From Nectonema munidae (lineage: Eukaryota; Nematomorpha; Nectonematoida; Nectonematidae), in assembly GCA_030549495.1 (NCBI GenBank), contig JAUIRK010000293.1:310001-374000 (forward strand): 64,000 bases of DNA, written 5' to 3'. Within the stretch, counting starts at the first letter, position 1. Each line of letters opens with the position of its first letter. Below are positions 1 to 12,130 of this stretch, piece after piece. The position numbers and the translations under genes were made by a program. The notes below the pieces were generated by a model that made no database searches, was not told the DNA's origin, and saw nothing but the letters and a program-made list of their open reading frames with translations.

Positions 1-3000
1 TTTTTTCTTTTTCCAAGGATAAGGAATCTTTCACAAGTTGTAGAATTTTATCATCGACAACACTCATAATAAGAGAGTCAAATGACGTAGCCACTCTTTC
101 CTTCAATCTAAAACTCTCTTCTTCTATTTTTTGTTTAATAATTTGATTCACATTCTGTTTCAAAAATTGTGAAATTAAATCGTTTTCCAATACGTCATAG
201 ATATCATTAGAATACTCTTCAATTTTTCTCTCTCTAAGCTGATTCAAGACTATAGAGTTGATGACAATATCTAAATGGTGATTTAGTAATGAAGCTAGAA
301 CACCTTCAGCTTTCATATCTGAAATGCAGTTCCTACTCTCCGCTTCAGATATTTCATATATTATTTCTTTAATAATGAAAGAGTAAATACGATGAGATTT
401 GTCATCGAAAATGGACTTATCGATGGGCATTTCTTTTATTTCAAGAGGATCTGTGCTTTGTTTGAAGTCTTGGGTGTGTGTTGTATCATAAAACACATCT
501 AAGCTCGGACTTCCAATGTAATAACCTTCAGAATCAAAGGAAATACACTGAACTTCTTTCACTTCAGTGTAACTTAAAGGAGAACCAGCAATGATATCTT
601 TTAGATATACATCACCTTGTAGCAAAATATCTTCAATGCATTTTTCTCGTTTCAAACTACTAGTAGGATTATTATTATTAATCTCTTTGGCTTTATTAAA
701 ATAAACTAAATTATCGTCGCATGGAAAGTTAAAGAGATGTAGAAAGTCTTTAGCGTGTTGCAGGTCTTCAAAGAGAAATTTATTCACAATGTAGCTGATG
801 GGAAAAGCATTATTGGAAAGAGAGTTCTTGAAAGCAGCAGCCATTTTGATGATGCCAACGAACCGCATTTCCTGAAAGTAGCGAAAGAGCAAACATGCTT
901 GCAAAAAGGTGCAAGACTTGACCAGTTTGAAAAAGGAAGAGTAGGCATTATTACTTAGACACACATAGGCATTTAAAGCAAAGACGACATGTTGGCAATC
1001 TAACAAATGAGCAGGCATCTTGGCTATCTTTTTGTCAATACTTCCATCCTTCAAATTTAACAAAATAAAGTACGCAAGGAATTCGCTTTCATTCGAGCAC
1101 GTGGTGTTGTGAAAAAGCCTCAAATCTTGGTACATGCCTTGCAAAGGCACCATGCACTTCATAAGATTGTCAAAGTTGAGCTTAGAATCAAAATTGCGGG
1201 AAGTTTGTGATTTTTCACAAAAGTAAAAGCTGCAGAAAATAAGCCACCGTGAGCAACATTCCAGAACAAACACGCACTCCAAACTACAGAGACGTTGTTG
1301 GGTTATGTCCTTTACCATTCCTCTCATCCTACTCCAAATGAAGTGATACGCTTGAATGGTGACGCAATTATTTTCTCCAATCATGTGATTCAACATAAAC
1401 TTCGTTGTATAAACAAGGACATCTGAACTTCGTAGATCACTCTCAACAGGCTCTTCTTGATCTGCGGAACTTCTAGTGTACTCTTTTATGTAGAGCTTGT
1501 GTTCAAAATTGTCATATTCATCACACTCAAATGAACTTAATTTGTTGAGATATTCACGAAAGTATCTAAAAATATAGGTAATAAAGATGCTAAATATACG
1601 AAACATAATTTAGAAGCCAGAGCAAAGCCGATCATAATGGCTCGGGCTCCTAACCATTTTTTAATTAATATTTTGCATCTCTCAACATCAAATTGCTTAT
1701 AAACTTAGCAAAATGGTAACTAACCAGCAAACATGGGGCGAAATTTGAAAAGTTACTTCTTCATCCACTATTTGACTAACTAATTAATCAAATTCTAACT
1801 TTAAAGAAACAAATATATCTTGTAAATATAAAAAAAGAAGTTTCAAATAAATTTATTTTTAAGTGACATGAATTTTCCACTCCACGAGCCTTTATCAAGT
1901 TATAATACTTAAAGTAGTTATTAAATTATAACATTGAGTATTTTAAATTGATAAAGACTCGTGGAGTCGAAAATTAGTGTTACTTAAAAATAAATTTGTT
2001 TGAAATTGTGCTTTTTTCTTTATTTTTTTATTTCAAAGAAATGATCTTTCAGCACTTTACTTATATATATATATATATTATATTTTACATTACCACATTG
2101 TGGTTAGCACAAGGTCGGCATTTTTATGAGCTTTTCTGATACATACTGAAATATATTTGTGTAAATAAAAGAAATGCTATAAAATTTTAAAGAGGCATAG
2201 ACTTCCCTTATAAAATAAATTTCAACAAGTAAGTAAAATTTCTACATGTTGTTCTTTTGATGTTTTCTAAATAGGATGAGCTTTAGATTAACAATAGTAT
2301 TAGCATTTTTCAGAAATTAAAAACTAAGCTTCACTTTTATAAATAACAAAGAAGTAGCATATAAAAATTCTACTTACTTGTTGAAATTTATTTTATAAGA
2401 GAAGTCTATGTCTCCTTAAAATTCTATAACATTTCTTTTATTTACACAAATGTATTTCTGTATGTATCAGAAGAGCTCATAAAAATGCCTCCCTTGTGCT
2501 AACCACTATGTGGTCATGTATATATCTATATCTATAGATCCATGTGTCATTTTTTGTTTTTTTTCAAAGTTTAATAACTTTTTTTGATTTTCGATAATTT
2601 TTTTATGAAATTTATAAAATGGTGTATTTTAACTTTATTAACCCACACACAAAAAAATTATTTTGAAAAAAATTGTTTAAAAAAGTTATTAAGATTTAAA
2701 AAACCTTACAAATGTGTACCATATACTTGTCACACTTCGTTCAGCATAGGAAATGCCTCCGAAGCTTTGCCAAACTATTGATATAGTTTAAATAGCAAAA
2801 CCAAACTGATAGGCTAATTTTTACTAAATCAAACTAAGCAATTAATAGAACAAAAGAGTAATATAAAAGGTAATAAACTATTTAATTGACTTAACTAAGT
2901 AATGAACAAACCCATTAATAGACAAACTAACAACTAATCACAAGCTAATTGATTTAAAAAGTGACTTATTGGTTAAGCAATTTAAAAACTATAACTTACA

Positions 3001-5546
3001 AACAAATGAATTCATATAACAAACAAACAATTATATACAAAAGTTTGTATATTAATATTACAAACAAATTAATTATATTATAAAAAATATTTTTCAGATT
3101 TGCCGAAAATTTCTGAACATCTTTTTTTTATATATCTATTTTCATCTGAACTTTTGATCAAGTTTTAATCACCCGTTATTAAATAAATGAGTTGAAGGTT
3201 ATGAATTATAAAAAGGTGTTTGACTAAATTTTAAGAGTCTACCTAATGAGAAACATCTTGATGTTGAAACCAAGCGCGGGTTAATAGCGATTCCTGAAAG
3301 TAGCGAAAGAGCAAGCATGCTTGCAAAAAGGTGCACGACTTGACCACCTCGAAAAGGAAGAGTAAGCGTTATTACTTAGACACACATAGGCATTTAAAGC
3401 AAAGACGACATGCTGGCAATCTAACAAATGAGCAGGCATCTTGGCTATCTTTTTGCCAATACTTCCATCCTTCAAATTTAACAAAATAAAGTACGCAACT
3501 AGTAAGGAATTCCCACTCTCTAAATTTAAACCCAACTTCTATGCTTTGAATGAAATAGAGAAAATAGATAGGTCAACTAAGTTTAATGTCTTGGAGGCTA
3601 TGCCACGTTATCCTGAAATAGTTCGAAAGGTGGCACATGCAATAACTTGCCCAACTACAGTTAGTGTTGAACGATTATTTTCGGCTCTTTGTATTATTCA
3701 TTCACTCTGACCAGCGAGCTTCAATGAAAGAAGAATTGGTGGAGACGAAAAAATTCATTTTTATTAAATTTTTTCATCTGCGTTTAATTTTCACTTCGTT
3801 TTATATTGAGCGTAATTTTAATTTAATTTTAAATTTAGCTAAATTCAATGCTTTGTATCAAATAAGTAAAAATTAAGAATTTTGAGAAACTACATTTCGG
3901 ATGATGTTTCATGGTCGCGCTCATGCAAAATAGAAAACAATGGCCTCGGAGCGGAAGCTGGAGCCACTGCTTGAATATACTATAGCTCCGAAGCTAGAAC
4001 CTAACCTATTTCAAACCATCTTCCAAGCCGGTAAAGGGTTAGTGTTAGGTCATAAATGTATAAAATATAAATATTTTATATTTATAAATGTAATAATGTC
4101 ATATATAAAAGAAGCAAGTCTAGCAATGAAGAGTTAGAGAAAATGATAAAATTTAACCTTCGATAATAGCATAAACTAAGAATAATGTTTTTGACTACTA
4201 TGAAAATGACCTCAATGAATCAAAAGAAACAGAAAAACTAAAATTGAAGTAAAAAAGTTGGAGCTTATAAAACAAAGCAAAATGATATATTTTGCCTACA
4301 AAACAAAATGGATGAAACTATTTGTATGAATTAGAAAACAAAGTATTAGTACAAAAAAGAGAAACAAACATAAATTGATGAAAAAAATATATAATGTACT
4401 TACTGAATAAATCTTTTAAAAGTAAACATATCCAGAAATTTGTTATGTCCGTTTTCATTGTACATGTTATAATCTAGTGTTGAACTCAATACAGTGGCGT
4501 AGCCAAAAAATGGAAGTTGGGGGGGGGGGGAGAAGGAATTTAGGGGGGCAAGCTATTGGAAATAAAATAAGAACTTTAATTAAGTAGTAAAAATATTTGG
4601 TATTTGGGGGGGGGGGAGAGAGAAAAAGGGTCTCTGACCCCTTCAATGCAATAATTATTGACTAGTACAAAGGTAAATGTTTTTCTTTGAGATTCTTATA
4701 TTTTGTGTTGTCAAAATTTCCAATAGCACGAAGAATAATATAAAAGCTAAACTTCAGTAATTTTATCATCTTAAAAGTTGCATTCTGAAATTTTTGTTTT
4801 AGCAGTGAATTGATTTTTCTATATAATTAAGTCCATCTTTCAGTTAAAACTTTATATTTTGGGAAAATAATTAAGGTAAAGAAAATATCCAAATATAGAG
4901 AAGTAATAAGAAAACGAAAAAACAAAAAATTAAAAATTAATGTTACATGTCATAATGATTCAACACAAAATAGAATGATTCGATTGAAAACAGAGTCTTA
5001 TATAATAAAAAAACAAATGTATAAATCAAAATTTTCTTATAATACTTTTATGTTAAAAGACAAATGAAAGAGAATACTCTCGAAATCTTACTTAACCCTT
5101 TCGTGACGAGTGTATCATATATGATACATAAACAATTTTACCTTCGTCTGCTTTTTGAAATATACTTTTGTATATGAATCTTCTGCTTTTTAATAAATAT
5201 CGTCTGATTTTTCTGGTCACGAAAGGGTTAAATCAGTTATCAAAAGAAATATATGGTTGAATTTATACAAAATTAAAGCTCAATCAAACACCAACTTGAA
5301 GTAGAAGTATTGATCAATGGAGTGCAAAAAATTATATTCAAGGATAAACGTAATTAGTATACTTAAAAACAAATGCACTACCTTTCCTTTTCTGGACACA
5401 TGTCCAAACAAGTGCCTTGAATGGTTGAATCTTTATAATGATTAAATTTCTCCTTATTCATTTTTCGAATGTAATTATCTCTGGTCTCCAAAACTTTATA
5501 TCTTTCTTCAGAGGTAACAAATTTCATATTGATATCGCTCATTTTA
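1..5546 (-). CDS. MCM3AP: SAC3/GANP-domain protein (MCM3AP/Xmas-2-like), partial, two exons
   Basis: Two exons read on the minus strand: 5546-5382 and 1565-1, the latter still open at the window edge. The donor at 5382 (AAAG|GTAGTG) and the acceptor at 1565 (TTTAG|ATAC) join in phase to give CPEKERYFREYL. About 575 residues are visible. The first exon ends with the SAC3 signature GTCLDMCPEKER, and the second contains KEYTRSSADQEEPV, the DITQQRLC segment, LMKCMVPLQGMYQDLR and ESEFLAYFILLNLKDGSI, all in the order seen in the SAC3/GANP domain. A basic, helical, coiled-coil-like tail follows. In known animals this protein is the scaffold of TREX-2 at the inner face of nuclear pores and promotes mRNA export. 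An in-frame ATG lies at 5542, but the exon begins after a good acceptor, so it may be internal and the true N-terminus may lie further right. The 1565-nt exon has no stop and no frameshift. The 3.8-kb intron is full of repeats, including a partial copy of this gene's own exon. Confidence 0.9.
1841..2005. repeat. palindromic MITE-like element in GANP intron
   Basis: The two halves are inverted copies of each other, with arms of about 75 bp starting TTTCAAATAAATTTA and ending in the complement AATTTGTTTGAAA. Both arms contain the pair CTCCACGAG/CTCGTGGAG. There is no coding potential. The superfamily is not identified and a clear target duplication was not seen. Confidence 0.7.
2093..2513. repeat. 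foldback MITE-like element with ~150-bp inverted arms
   Basis: The left arm (about 2093-2245) and right arm (about 2366-2513) are inverted copies differing at scattered positions, separated by about 120 bp. The ends read CCACATTGTGGTTAGCAC and the complement GTGCTAACCACTATGTGG. The arms look non-coding. This is probably a non-autonomous DNA element inside the GANP intron; superfamily unknown. Confidence 0.7.
3285..3513 (-). pseudogene. partial copy of the GANP exon inside the GANP intron
   Basis: About 210 bp match 868-1083 in the same orientation with roughly ten differences and a one-base deletion. In translation the copy reads YFILLNLKDGSIGKKIAKM, LLDCQHVVFALNAYVCLS, then loses frame after AYSSF. 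The original has the same segment in its large exon. The copy lies in the intron of the gene it came from and ends within a few bases of a hAT transposase remnant. It is not flanked by splice sites matching the parent exon, so it is unlikely to be used as an exon. Confidence 0.88.
3514..3770 (+). mobile_element. hAT transposase C-terminal (dimerisation) remnant
   Basis: The plus frames encode a typical hAT C-terminal dimerisation region: KFNVLEAMPRYPEIVRKV, then TTVSVERLFSAL, then in the next frame HSDQRASMKEELVE. A frameshift separates the last two blocks. The remnant abuts the copied GANP exon segment, and one 90-codon open frame runs through both. No terminal repeats were recognised. It is a short, broken DNA-transposon fragment. 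Confidence 0.7.
3940..4035. repeat. fragment of the CTCCGGAGCC-type repeat
   Basis: Contains GCCTCGGAGCGGAAGCTGGAGCC and the later GCTCCGAAGCTAGAACC. These match the style of the termini of the hAT-like element at 23933-25320 and the single-ended fragment near 44750. Probably a degenerate end of the same family. Confidence 0.4.
4492..4645. repeat. hAT-like terminus CAGTGGCGTAGCC with poly-G runs
   Basis: Begins CAGTGGCGTAGCCA, a start typical of many non-autonomous hAT-type elements, followed by two long G runs (about 4518-4530 and 4605-4615). A matching far end was not found, so this is probably a one-ended fragment. Confidence 0.35.
5096..5227. mobile_element. piggyBac-type MITE, subfamily A, copy 1
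   Basis: A 132-bp element flanked on both sides by TTAA (5092-5095 and 5228-5231), with inverted ends CCCTTTCGTGAC and GTCACGAAAGGG. Just inside one end is the perfect 16-bp palindrome GTATCATATATGATAC. The TTAA duplication and CCC...GGG ends identify it as piggyBac-like. It lies in the GANP intron, between the two visible exons. Confidence 0.85.
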
Positions 5547-6099
5547 CTAAAAAAAATGAAAATAAAGAAAGTTAAAAAATTTATATATATTAGAGACGTT
5601 GCAAGTCTTTAAGTTCAAACGGGACCAAAAAATAATAGTGGAGAGGGGGACATACCCTCTATAAACAATAGAAGACTTTCAAACCACAATTATTATTTTG
5701 CAAAAATATTCCCGTTTAAAAAGCTGGATATGTGCAATCGTTCAGCTTGTCTTTTAAAATGGTCAATAGTTTTATTCACTGAACTCGAGTGCTTCATTTC
5801 TAGTGTAGGCTTCACTTCTCAGGTTTTAGAAAAGTGGATGCTTAAGAACACAAAAGACAATTAGTTCCTCTTCCCCACCAGACGCTAATACAGTAAAGCC
5901 AAATTTCAAGTATGAGTAGTCATATTTAATTTTTACCCCGTTAAGAAAAATACACATTTACATAGAGAGGGCACATTTTCTTTAAAATCAGGCCTCAAAA
6001 GCAATAAAAAGTAATGTGACTTATTGGCAGAAATCACAAATGACTCAATATTAGTTCAATATATTGCGCAAAGTGACCCTTTCTCGGTCGCCATAGAGA

Positions 6100-6146
6100 T
6101 GATTCGCTATCCCCTATGGCACCACGGACTCCAGGTTGAGAACCAC
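6100..6146. repeat. Charlie-like hAT terminus
   Basis: GGTTGAGAACCACT preceded by a GC-rich stretch resembles the complement of the widespread hAT-Charlie start CAGTGGTTCTCAACC. The element would extend leftward. The other end was not found. The rest of 5547-6480 shows no coding signal. Confidence 0.45.
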
Positions 6147-6479
6147 TCAGCTAGAAGGTAGTAATGCAATCAGAATTACAAACAAGGTAATTTGACTTGA
6201 TAAAATTAGTGTAGTTATCCTCTGTTATGGTGAGATTGAGAGCTTACAGTGCAAGTATAATGTCAGGTAAAAATGGTGTTGTTTTCATTAAAAAAAAATA
6301 ATAAATTTTGAAAATAAAAATTAGTTAAAATAAAATCAATTTGACGAAAAAAATTATAACAGCTTGGTAAAATGGCCAAACAAAAATAAATTACGGCTAT
6401 AACGCAGCTTAGGTCTATCTTCAATTTGATTGAATTCTATTTTTTACTCTTTTCTTAAAATTAACAGCACAAGCTAATT

Positions 6480-9180
6480 TTATAGCCATGGATAAATTTC
6501 TTACTCAAAAGCATAGTGAATGTGATACAGAACATACTGATTCTGAGAAACTTTCCAAGAAGTTCAAGGGATATGCTGACTTCAGCAATAAGTGTAACTC
6601 ATTGGTATCAGAAAAAGAGATATTATCTCAATCTGTTTCTGTGAAACTTGTTCAGCTACGTTTAAAGGAATATCAAAACATAGTGAATGAAACTCGCATA
6701 CTCGATCTTTCGTTGCTCCTTATGATGAGCTGAATATTCCAAAGAACGTAATTTGCTTCGCGTGCAGTCATTTTGCACCGCCAGCTGCAATGCCGACGAA
6801 AAGAGTGGCTTTCGACAATGGAAAAGACGGAGCCATTCAGAAGCAGATATTTTCTCAGTCCCACAAAGTCTCCTAGTATTGCATGCGCTGACAACCAACG
6901 CAATAAAATTGAGAAAACATCAGTTGCTCTGAGTATAAGTGAGGCTTATTAGAAGAAAGTTCCTAAAAATCGCCATTATATAAATAATCCTGTTGACAGT
7001 AAGACAAGACATTTCCCAGAGAGGGCATAGAGAAGATGATCAAAACTAAATCCAGGAAATATTCGTAAATTTCTCAGATTCACTGCAAAGCATGATCCTA
7101 TTATCGCTGATAGAGTTCAAAAGGGTCCCAAGAATGAGAAGTAAACTATAATACATAATTTATACTTTTGATTGAATGTATGGTAAAAGAAGAAATTGCA
7201 GAAAAATAAGGTCATGCCTTTTCTTTTCTATTCAAGCTGACGAAGCCAAAGATCAGAGCAGTTGGCATAAGGTTTTTCGATGAAATATCAATTTCTGCCA
7301 AGGAACGATTCGTTTCTTTAACTAAAATAGATATTTTGGATGATGTATCTATCTCAGATATATTCTTGTAAAGTTTGAGAGCTGAGTTTGGACTAGAAAT
7401 CTCCTCTTGTAAGCTTAGGATTTGAGGGAGAACAGTTATGGGTGGACAAGTAAATGTCGTTCAAAAACGAATTCGTGATAGAGTTCTATTTGCACATGTT
7501 TCTATAGACATATGGTGCTAATAAATGCTGCAGAGTATGTCCCTCAAGTTAACGAATTCTTTAGTTTGTTGGAAGAACTCTATATCTTTGTTACTAGCTC
7601 GGTTGTCCATAGGAAATTCCATACAGCCAGAACTGGAAAAGAAGTAAGACAGATGCAACATCTCAGTGACCAGTGATGGCCTATATTACAGTTCGAGGAG
7701 AAATTTCGTATTTTCAAACTTCATTTTTTTCGTACCGTAAAATCAAATCGGAATAAAAAAATTCGATATTTAAAAAACGTATCAAAATTAAAAAAAAGAT
7801 CGAAACGCAATAACGTAATCAAACATGATCCAAAAGATTTGTTCGATTACCTTGCGATTAAATGCCTCCACTATTCATAGTACAATTATTGCATATTATA
7901 TTATGTTTTTTAAATTTTTTATATTATTAATTTAAAGAGGCAAGCTAATTTTTAATAATATAGTTGGTTAAGCAGAATTTAAAAACATCAAATTTGATAT
8001 ATCATAGTAACTAACAAATTTATGTAAAAATTCATTCAAAATTCTATTATTGCAAAGTAAAAAAGAGTTCTCTCAAACAATATGCCGTCTTTTAGCATCA
8101 ATCTTTTATCACTTTCAGATCAGAAAAATATATAACTTCAAAATGCAGAAACAGTTTGAATAAATTTTATTTGTTCCCTTGTATATAAATTAAGTCAATA
8201 AATTAATTTGCTAATCAATCTATTATATAATTAGATTTAATATCACTTATTATGATATTCTTTATGAATATTATGTGTTTGTGGTGAACAAATAAATCAC
8301 AAAAGCTTATTCACTGGAATATGTTATCACTCAAGTAACGAGCTTGAACTTGATATATCTATTTTTCAAACTCACAAGTTCGATAAAATAAAACGTACCA
8401 AACTTTGATATTTTTGGTAGTTTAGTTTTTTTTCAAACGTAATTTGGAATCGCATTTCTTATATAAAAAAAAAGCTATGGTATCCTACTATAATTTAGAA
8501 AGATAACGTACCGTATGCCACCACTGTGAATGACAAAGTAGTGGTGTTGATTCACTTCATTCTAAAATGCTCTACAGCGTCTACAATGCATAGTGAGTTT
8601 AAATGAAACCTCTAAAAATTGGAATTGTATCTACATGTAATTTACTTGCGTAGATTGATGCAGAGTTTGTTCACTTAATAATGCAATTTTGGTCAGATAT
8701 TCTTGTAAAAATTCCAAAATATCAGAACAGCTACAGGATAAATAAGCAGATCTAGGAAAGGCAGCAAAACTCATTTCACCACTTTGGGAAGACTTAATTA
8801 ATAAACCTATAATCTATATGACCAATATTCGGAGAAGGCTAATAAACTCTGTTTGAAATGCTGCATTTCACCAACAACTACAAGAAAAAGAACAAATAAG
8901 CCCAGAAGACTTAAGGGGTTCATTGTGATGGAGACAACTGGCCAAAGATATGTTCGAAATCCTGTACAGCCCATCATTATCTTTTATTACTTGACTGTTT
9001 CATCAATGAATTAGATCGTTGTTTTTTAAAGAGTCTAATGTCATATACTCTGCAATTTCAGCCCCTCTCCTGGAGGACAGATATTCCTATCTGAGGAAGA
9101 CAAGGCATACTCTATTAATCAAAACAATTTGCATGAGAAATCTCTAGACACAAAATTATTCCTGAATGGGACAAAGTAGC
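6480..9180 (+). mobile_element. old, degenerate hAT transposon (ZMYM1-like transposase)
   Basis: Fragments in shifting plus frames resemble the DUF4371/ZMYM1-type hAT transposase. They are an N-terminal MDKFLTQKHSECDTE (from 6488), QADEAKDQ and FFDEISISAKERFVSLTK near 7235-7320, then FFSLLEELYIFVTSSVVHRK near 7560-7615. After the nested insertion, LGKAAKLISPLWEDLINK follows near 8750-8800. Many stops and shifts separate the blocks. Terminal repeats were not resolved, so both ends are approximate. Confidence 0.65.
7671..8526. mobile_element. non-autonomous hAT element nested in the older hAT
   Basis: The ends are CAGTGATGGC and, at the far side, GCCACCACTG (complement CAGTGGTGGC). Flanking 8-mers TCAGTGAC (7663-7670) and TGAATGAC (8527-8534) agree at six of eight positions, as expected of an aged hAT duplication. 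The 856-bp interior is AT-rich with no readable transposase. The host hAT reading resumes after the insertion. Confidence 0.75.
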
Positions 9181-10691
9181 CTACATTGAGTGTACAATTT
9201 CTTTCATTTATATGTCCTTATAAACTGCATTTGATTGTATTTACACATTATTATTGGTTTCTGTCTGCTACCAGTGATTTCTTCAATGTCGCTATTTTTA
9301 TTTTAAAGGCAAATATAGTAAGGTAGAAGAAGATTCCGGACATTTTGAAGTTGATAGAGAGGTACACAAGATTTATAAATTGGGATGAAACATCATTTTG
9401 AGAATTTTAAGGGGCTTAATCTGTTCTATTTAAAAACATTTCCCGTCCCTTAAAATATTGCCCCTCCATATCTAGACATTGAGAATGGACTTTTCTTGAA
9501 CACATCGAAACAGTTTATTCAAAATACAATCTTATTTAAAAAATAGGCTATTATTCCTACATAAAAATGTTAAAAATATATTTATTTAGAGAGGAACTAA
9601 AAAGTGCAATTAATGACGGTTTTCTTATATGTAAAAACAATTTAAAAAAAGCAATTATGCATCATCTATTTTTTATCAGTAAAAAGACCCATCAATTTAT
9701 TTTTCAAAATATAATGTATTAATAACAAAGTTAATAGTATGCCCTAATTGTAAATTTACAACAAAATGAGATTGGTAAGCAAAAACGTTGGAAAAAACCA
9801 AATAAAAACTCACGCGTTAAATAAAATAAAATTTGAAAAAAAATCATTAATAAATTTTATCAAAAAAAAATTAATAAATTTAATTAAAACTTAAATTTGA
9901 GCTTATATATTTTTAAATAACGGTATAATTAGGGATATAGGGATTAAAGGTTATGATGTATTATTTATAAAAATAAATAACGAAATATATTATAAAAACA
10001 TAATTTTGAATTTTATTTGTACAAAAAATGATTCAGTCTATTCTTAATGATATTTAAAAAATTTAGAGACCAGCCCCCATAAAATTGTCATTTGGCTCAC
10101 CAATTATCAAGTCAAATTAGAAATTTTAAGAAAAAAATAAAATATTTAATCGCTGATTGCCACATATACTGCTTCAAAATTTTTGAAACTCAAAATTGAT
10201 TTCTTAAAGATTATATATATCAAATTAAAATCGAGACAGGAAAAGTTAATCAGAACAATTCTTTTTTGTAGGGAAAAGAAGATAAGATATTCTAAAAAAT
10301 TAGTAATAATTTGATATATAGTTGATAAATGCGAAAATTATACCCAATTATACTTTGAACCATAAAAAGAAGTTATATGAAAGTAAATTTGTAAACACTC
10401 AAGCCCAGAAATATAAAGTTACCATGCAAAAAATATAAATTATATATTCAATAATTATATAATTATATATTATAAATTTTATATGTTGTAGTTATATATA
10501 AATTACATTATTCAAATTTAAATAAAAATTTAACCCTTAATTAATTAATATTTTGAAGCAACAAATAATTTTATTAGAAAAAATAACTTATATATTTGAA
10601 CACAATGTAATATAAATGACAAACAAAAATCCATTTCATGCAAAATTTACATACCATGTATCATAGTTCATTTTCTCTTAATTCTACATGT
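9181..10691. other. AT-rich non-coding stretch
   Basis: No gene, transposase block or clear repeat structure was seen in either strand. The sequence is very AT-rich with short homopolymer runs. Confidence 0.5.
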
Positions 10692-10699
10692 ATTATATG

Positions 10700-10979
10700 C
10701 AGGGCTGGCCTTAGGCCACTGCAACCTATTCGGCCGCAGTGGGCCCCGTGCTTCACATTTTTCATTTTGATGATATATTGTATGATTTCGCTAAATGCAA
10801 AGTTTGCAAAGTAAAGTTACTTTGATCATCATTTTGTGTTAATGAAAAAGTAATAAAACAAATCTCTTATCTTTTTTTCAAAATCTTATTTCTCACTTTT
10901 AATCTTTTTTCCTACCCACACTAGTCCCCGCGCAATCCATTTTGCATAGGGCCCTGCTATATGAACTAGGCCGGCCTTG
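10700..10979. mobile_element. 280-bp hAT MITE with perfect target duplication
   Basis: The ends CAGGGCTGGCCTTAGG and the complement of CTAGGCCGGCCTTG form imperfect inverted repeats. The element is flanked by identical 8-mers ATTATATG (10692-10699 and 10980-10987). An 8-bp duplication and CAGGG start are diagnostic of hAT. The GC-rich ends contrast with an AT-rich, non-coding interior. Confidence 0.9.
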
Positions 10980-11678
10980 ATTATATGAATTTATATGACT
11001 TTACTATATTTTGATTATAACCTATTTGTTCTAAATATATATACTTAATATATTAAATTTTATTTTATTAAAATTTACCTTTATTGCAAATCAGAATTAA
11101 CCTATATGCTTTTTTGTTTACTTCTTAGTTACATAGTAACATTTTGAATTTTCAATTTAATTCAAGAAAATTATTTACAAAAATCAATATCAAATAATAT
11201 CGATTTACGTATTTTAGTTAAAAATATTTTTTTCTGATGTCAAAGATACCCCTTATTAATAAACTTATTAATAAAATAACAGAACCTCCTTCAACAGATA
11301 AGAATTTTCCCTATTCTAATGTGTCTTATGCACAAGTAGTTAGTTCAACTGAAAAATATAAAGTAAATTTTTTTAACCCTTCTAATTGCATTAAGAAGAA
11401 GAAGAAGAAGATTTGTTGATAAAAAAAAAGCAAGGAAAATATTTCACAAACAATAAAACAATTACAAGATCATCATTCTAATAATTAATAGACATATATA
11501 TGTATATATTTATAAGTATGAAAAGTTTGAAGGTATGTATTAAAGCATAAATGTAGAATAGTTTGAAATTTTTTTTTTTTTTGAAATTAATATTACTAAA
11601 AAATCAAAAGCCAAGTATGGCCGTTATTAGATTTTTTAGGATATTAGTAAAATTTTAACAAAAATATAAACTATAAAG

Positions 11679-12130
11679 TTAAGATGTACATTTATTTAAA
11701 CCTAAAAGGTAATGTTTTACTCTATTTTTAAATGAGAAGTGTGAAACATCTAGATTATCATACAAAAATATGTGATTTTTGAAAAATTGATTAGTTTTTT
11801 TAAGAATGGAAATGTTCGAACCTTTAAGTGAGTAGTCTACCCTGATTGATTGGTTGGAAAATCTTGTTTCATAATGAGATGGTTTAAAATTAATAAAGCT
11901 ACCAAAAACATTATATAATTTACCAGTTAAGTTTTTAAATAGAAACATTGCAACTCTAAGTTGGTAAATGTCATCCACTTTCAATAAATTATTTTCATTA
12001 AAAATGGCACTGGTATGGTCCTTATACTTAAGATGAAAAACAATTCTCAATGCTTTTTTTTGTATAATTTCAATGCGCTTTTTTCCATTTCTCCAATTTT
12101 TCCAATTGCATTAAAGTTAAAACTAGTATC
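11679..12130 (-). mobile_element. LINE reverse-transcriptase C-terminal tail (CR1/Jockey-like)
   Basis: The minus frame reads RIEIIQKKALRIVFHLKYKD, HTSAIFNENNLLKVDDIYQL, RVAMFLFKNLTGKLYNVF and HYETRFSNQS. This is the usual order of the C-terminal part of CR1/Jockey-type non-LTR ORF2 proteins (QKKALRxI, then K..D...L, then NTRx). The last 123 codons are open; the upstream part is in another frame. It is a 5'-truncated copy, as is common for LINEs. Confidence 0.65.

Noticed and set aside
755-958. Plus-strand open frame of 67 codons
   Set aside because: It lies antisense to the continuous GANP exon (1-1565), whose minus frame matches the SAC3 domain throughout.
4516-4616. Poly-G tracts as a possible G-quadruplex regulatory site
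   Set aside because: They belong to a hAT-like terminus of a kind that commonly carries G runs, and there is no promoter nearby.
11237-11419. 60-codon plus frame ending in a lysine run
   Set aside because: It ends in an AAG simple repeat and shows no similarity that I recognise, so it is not called as a gene.
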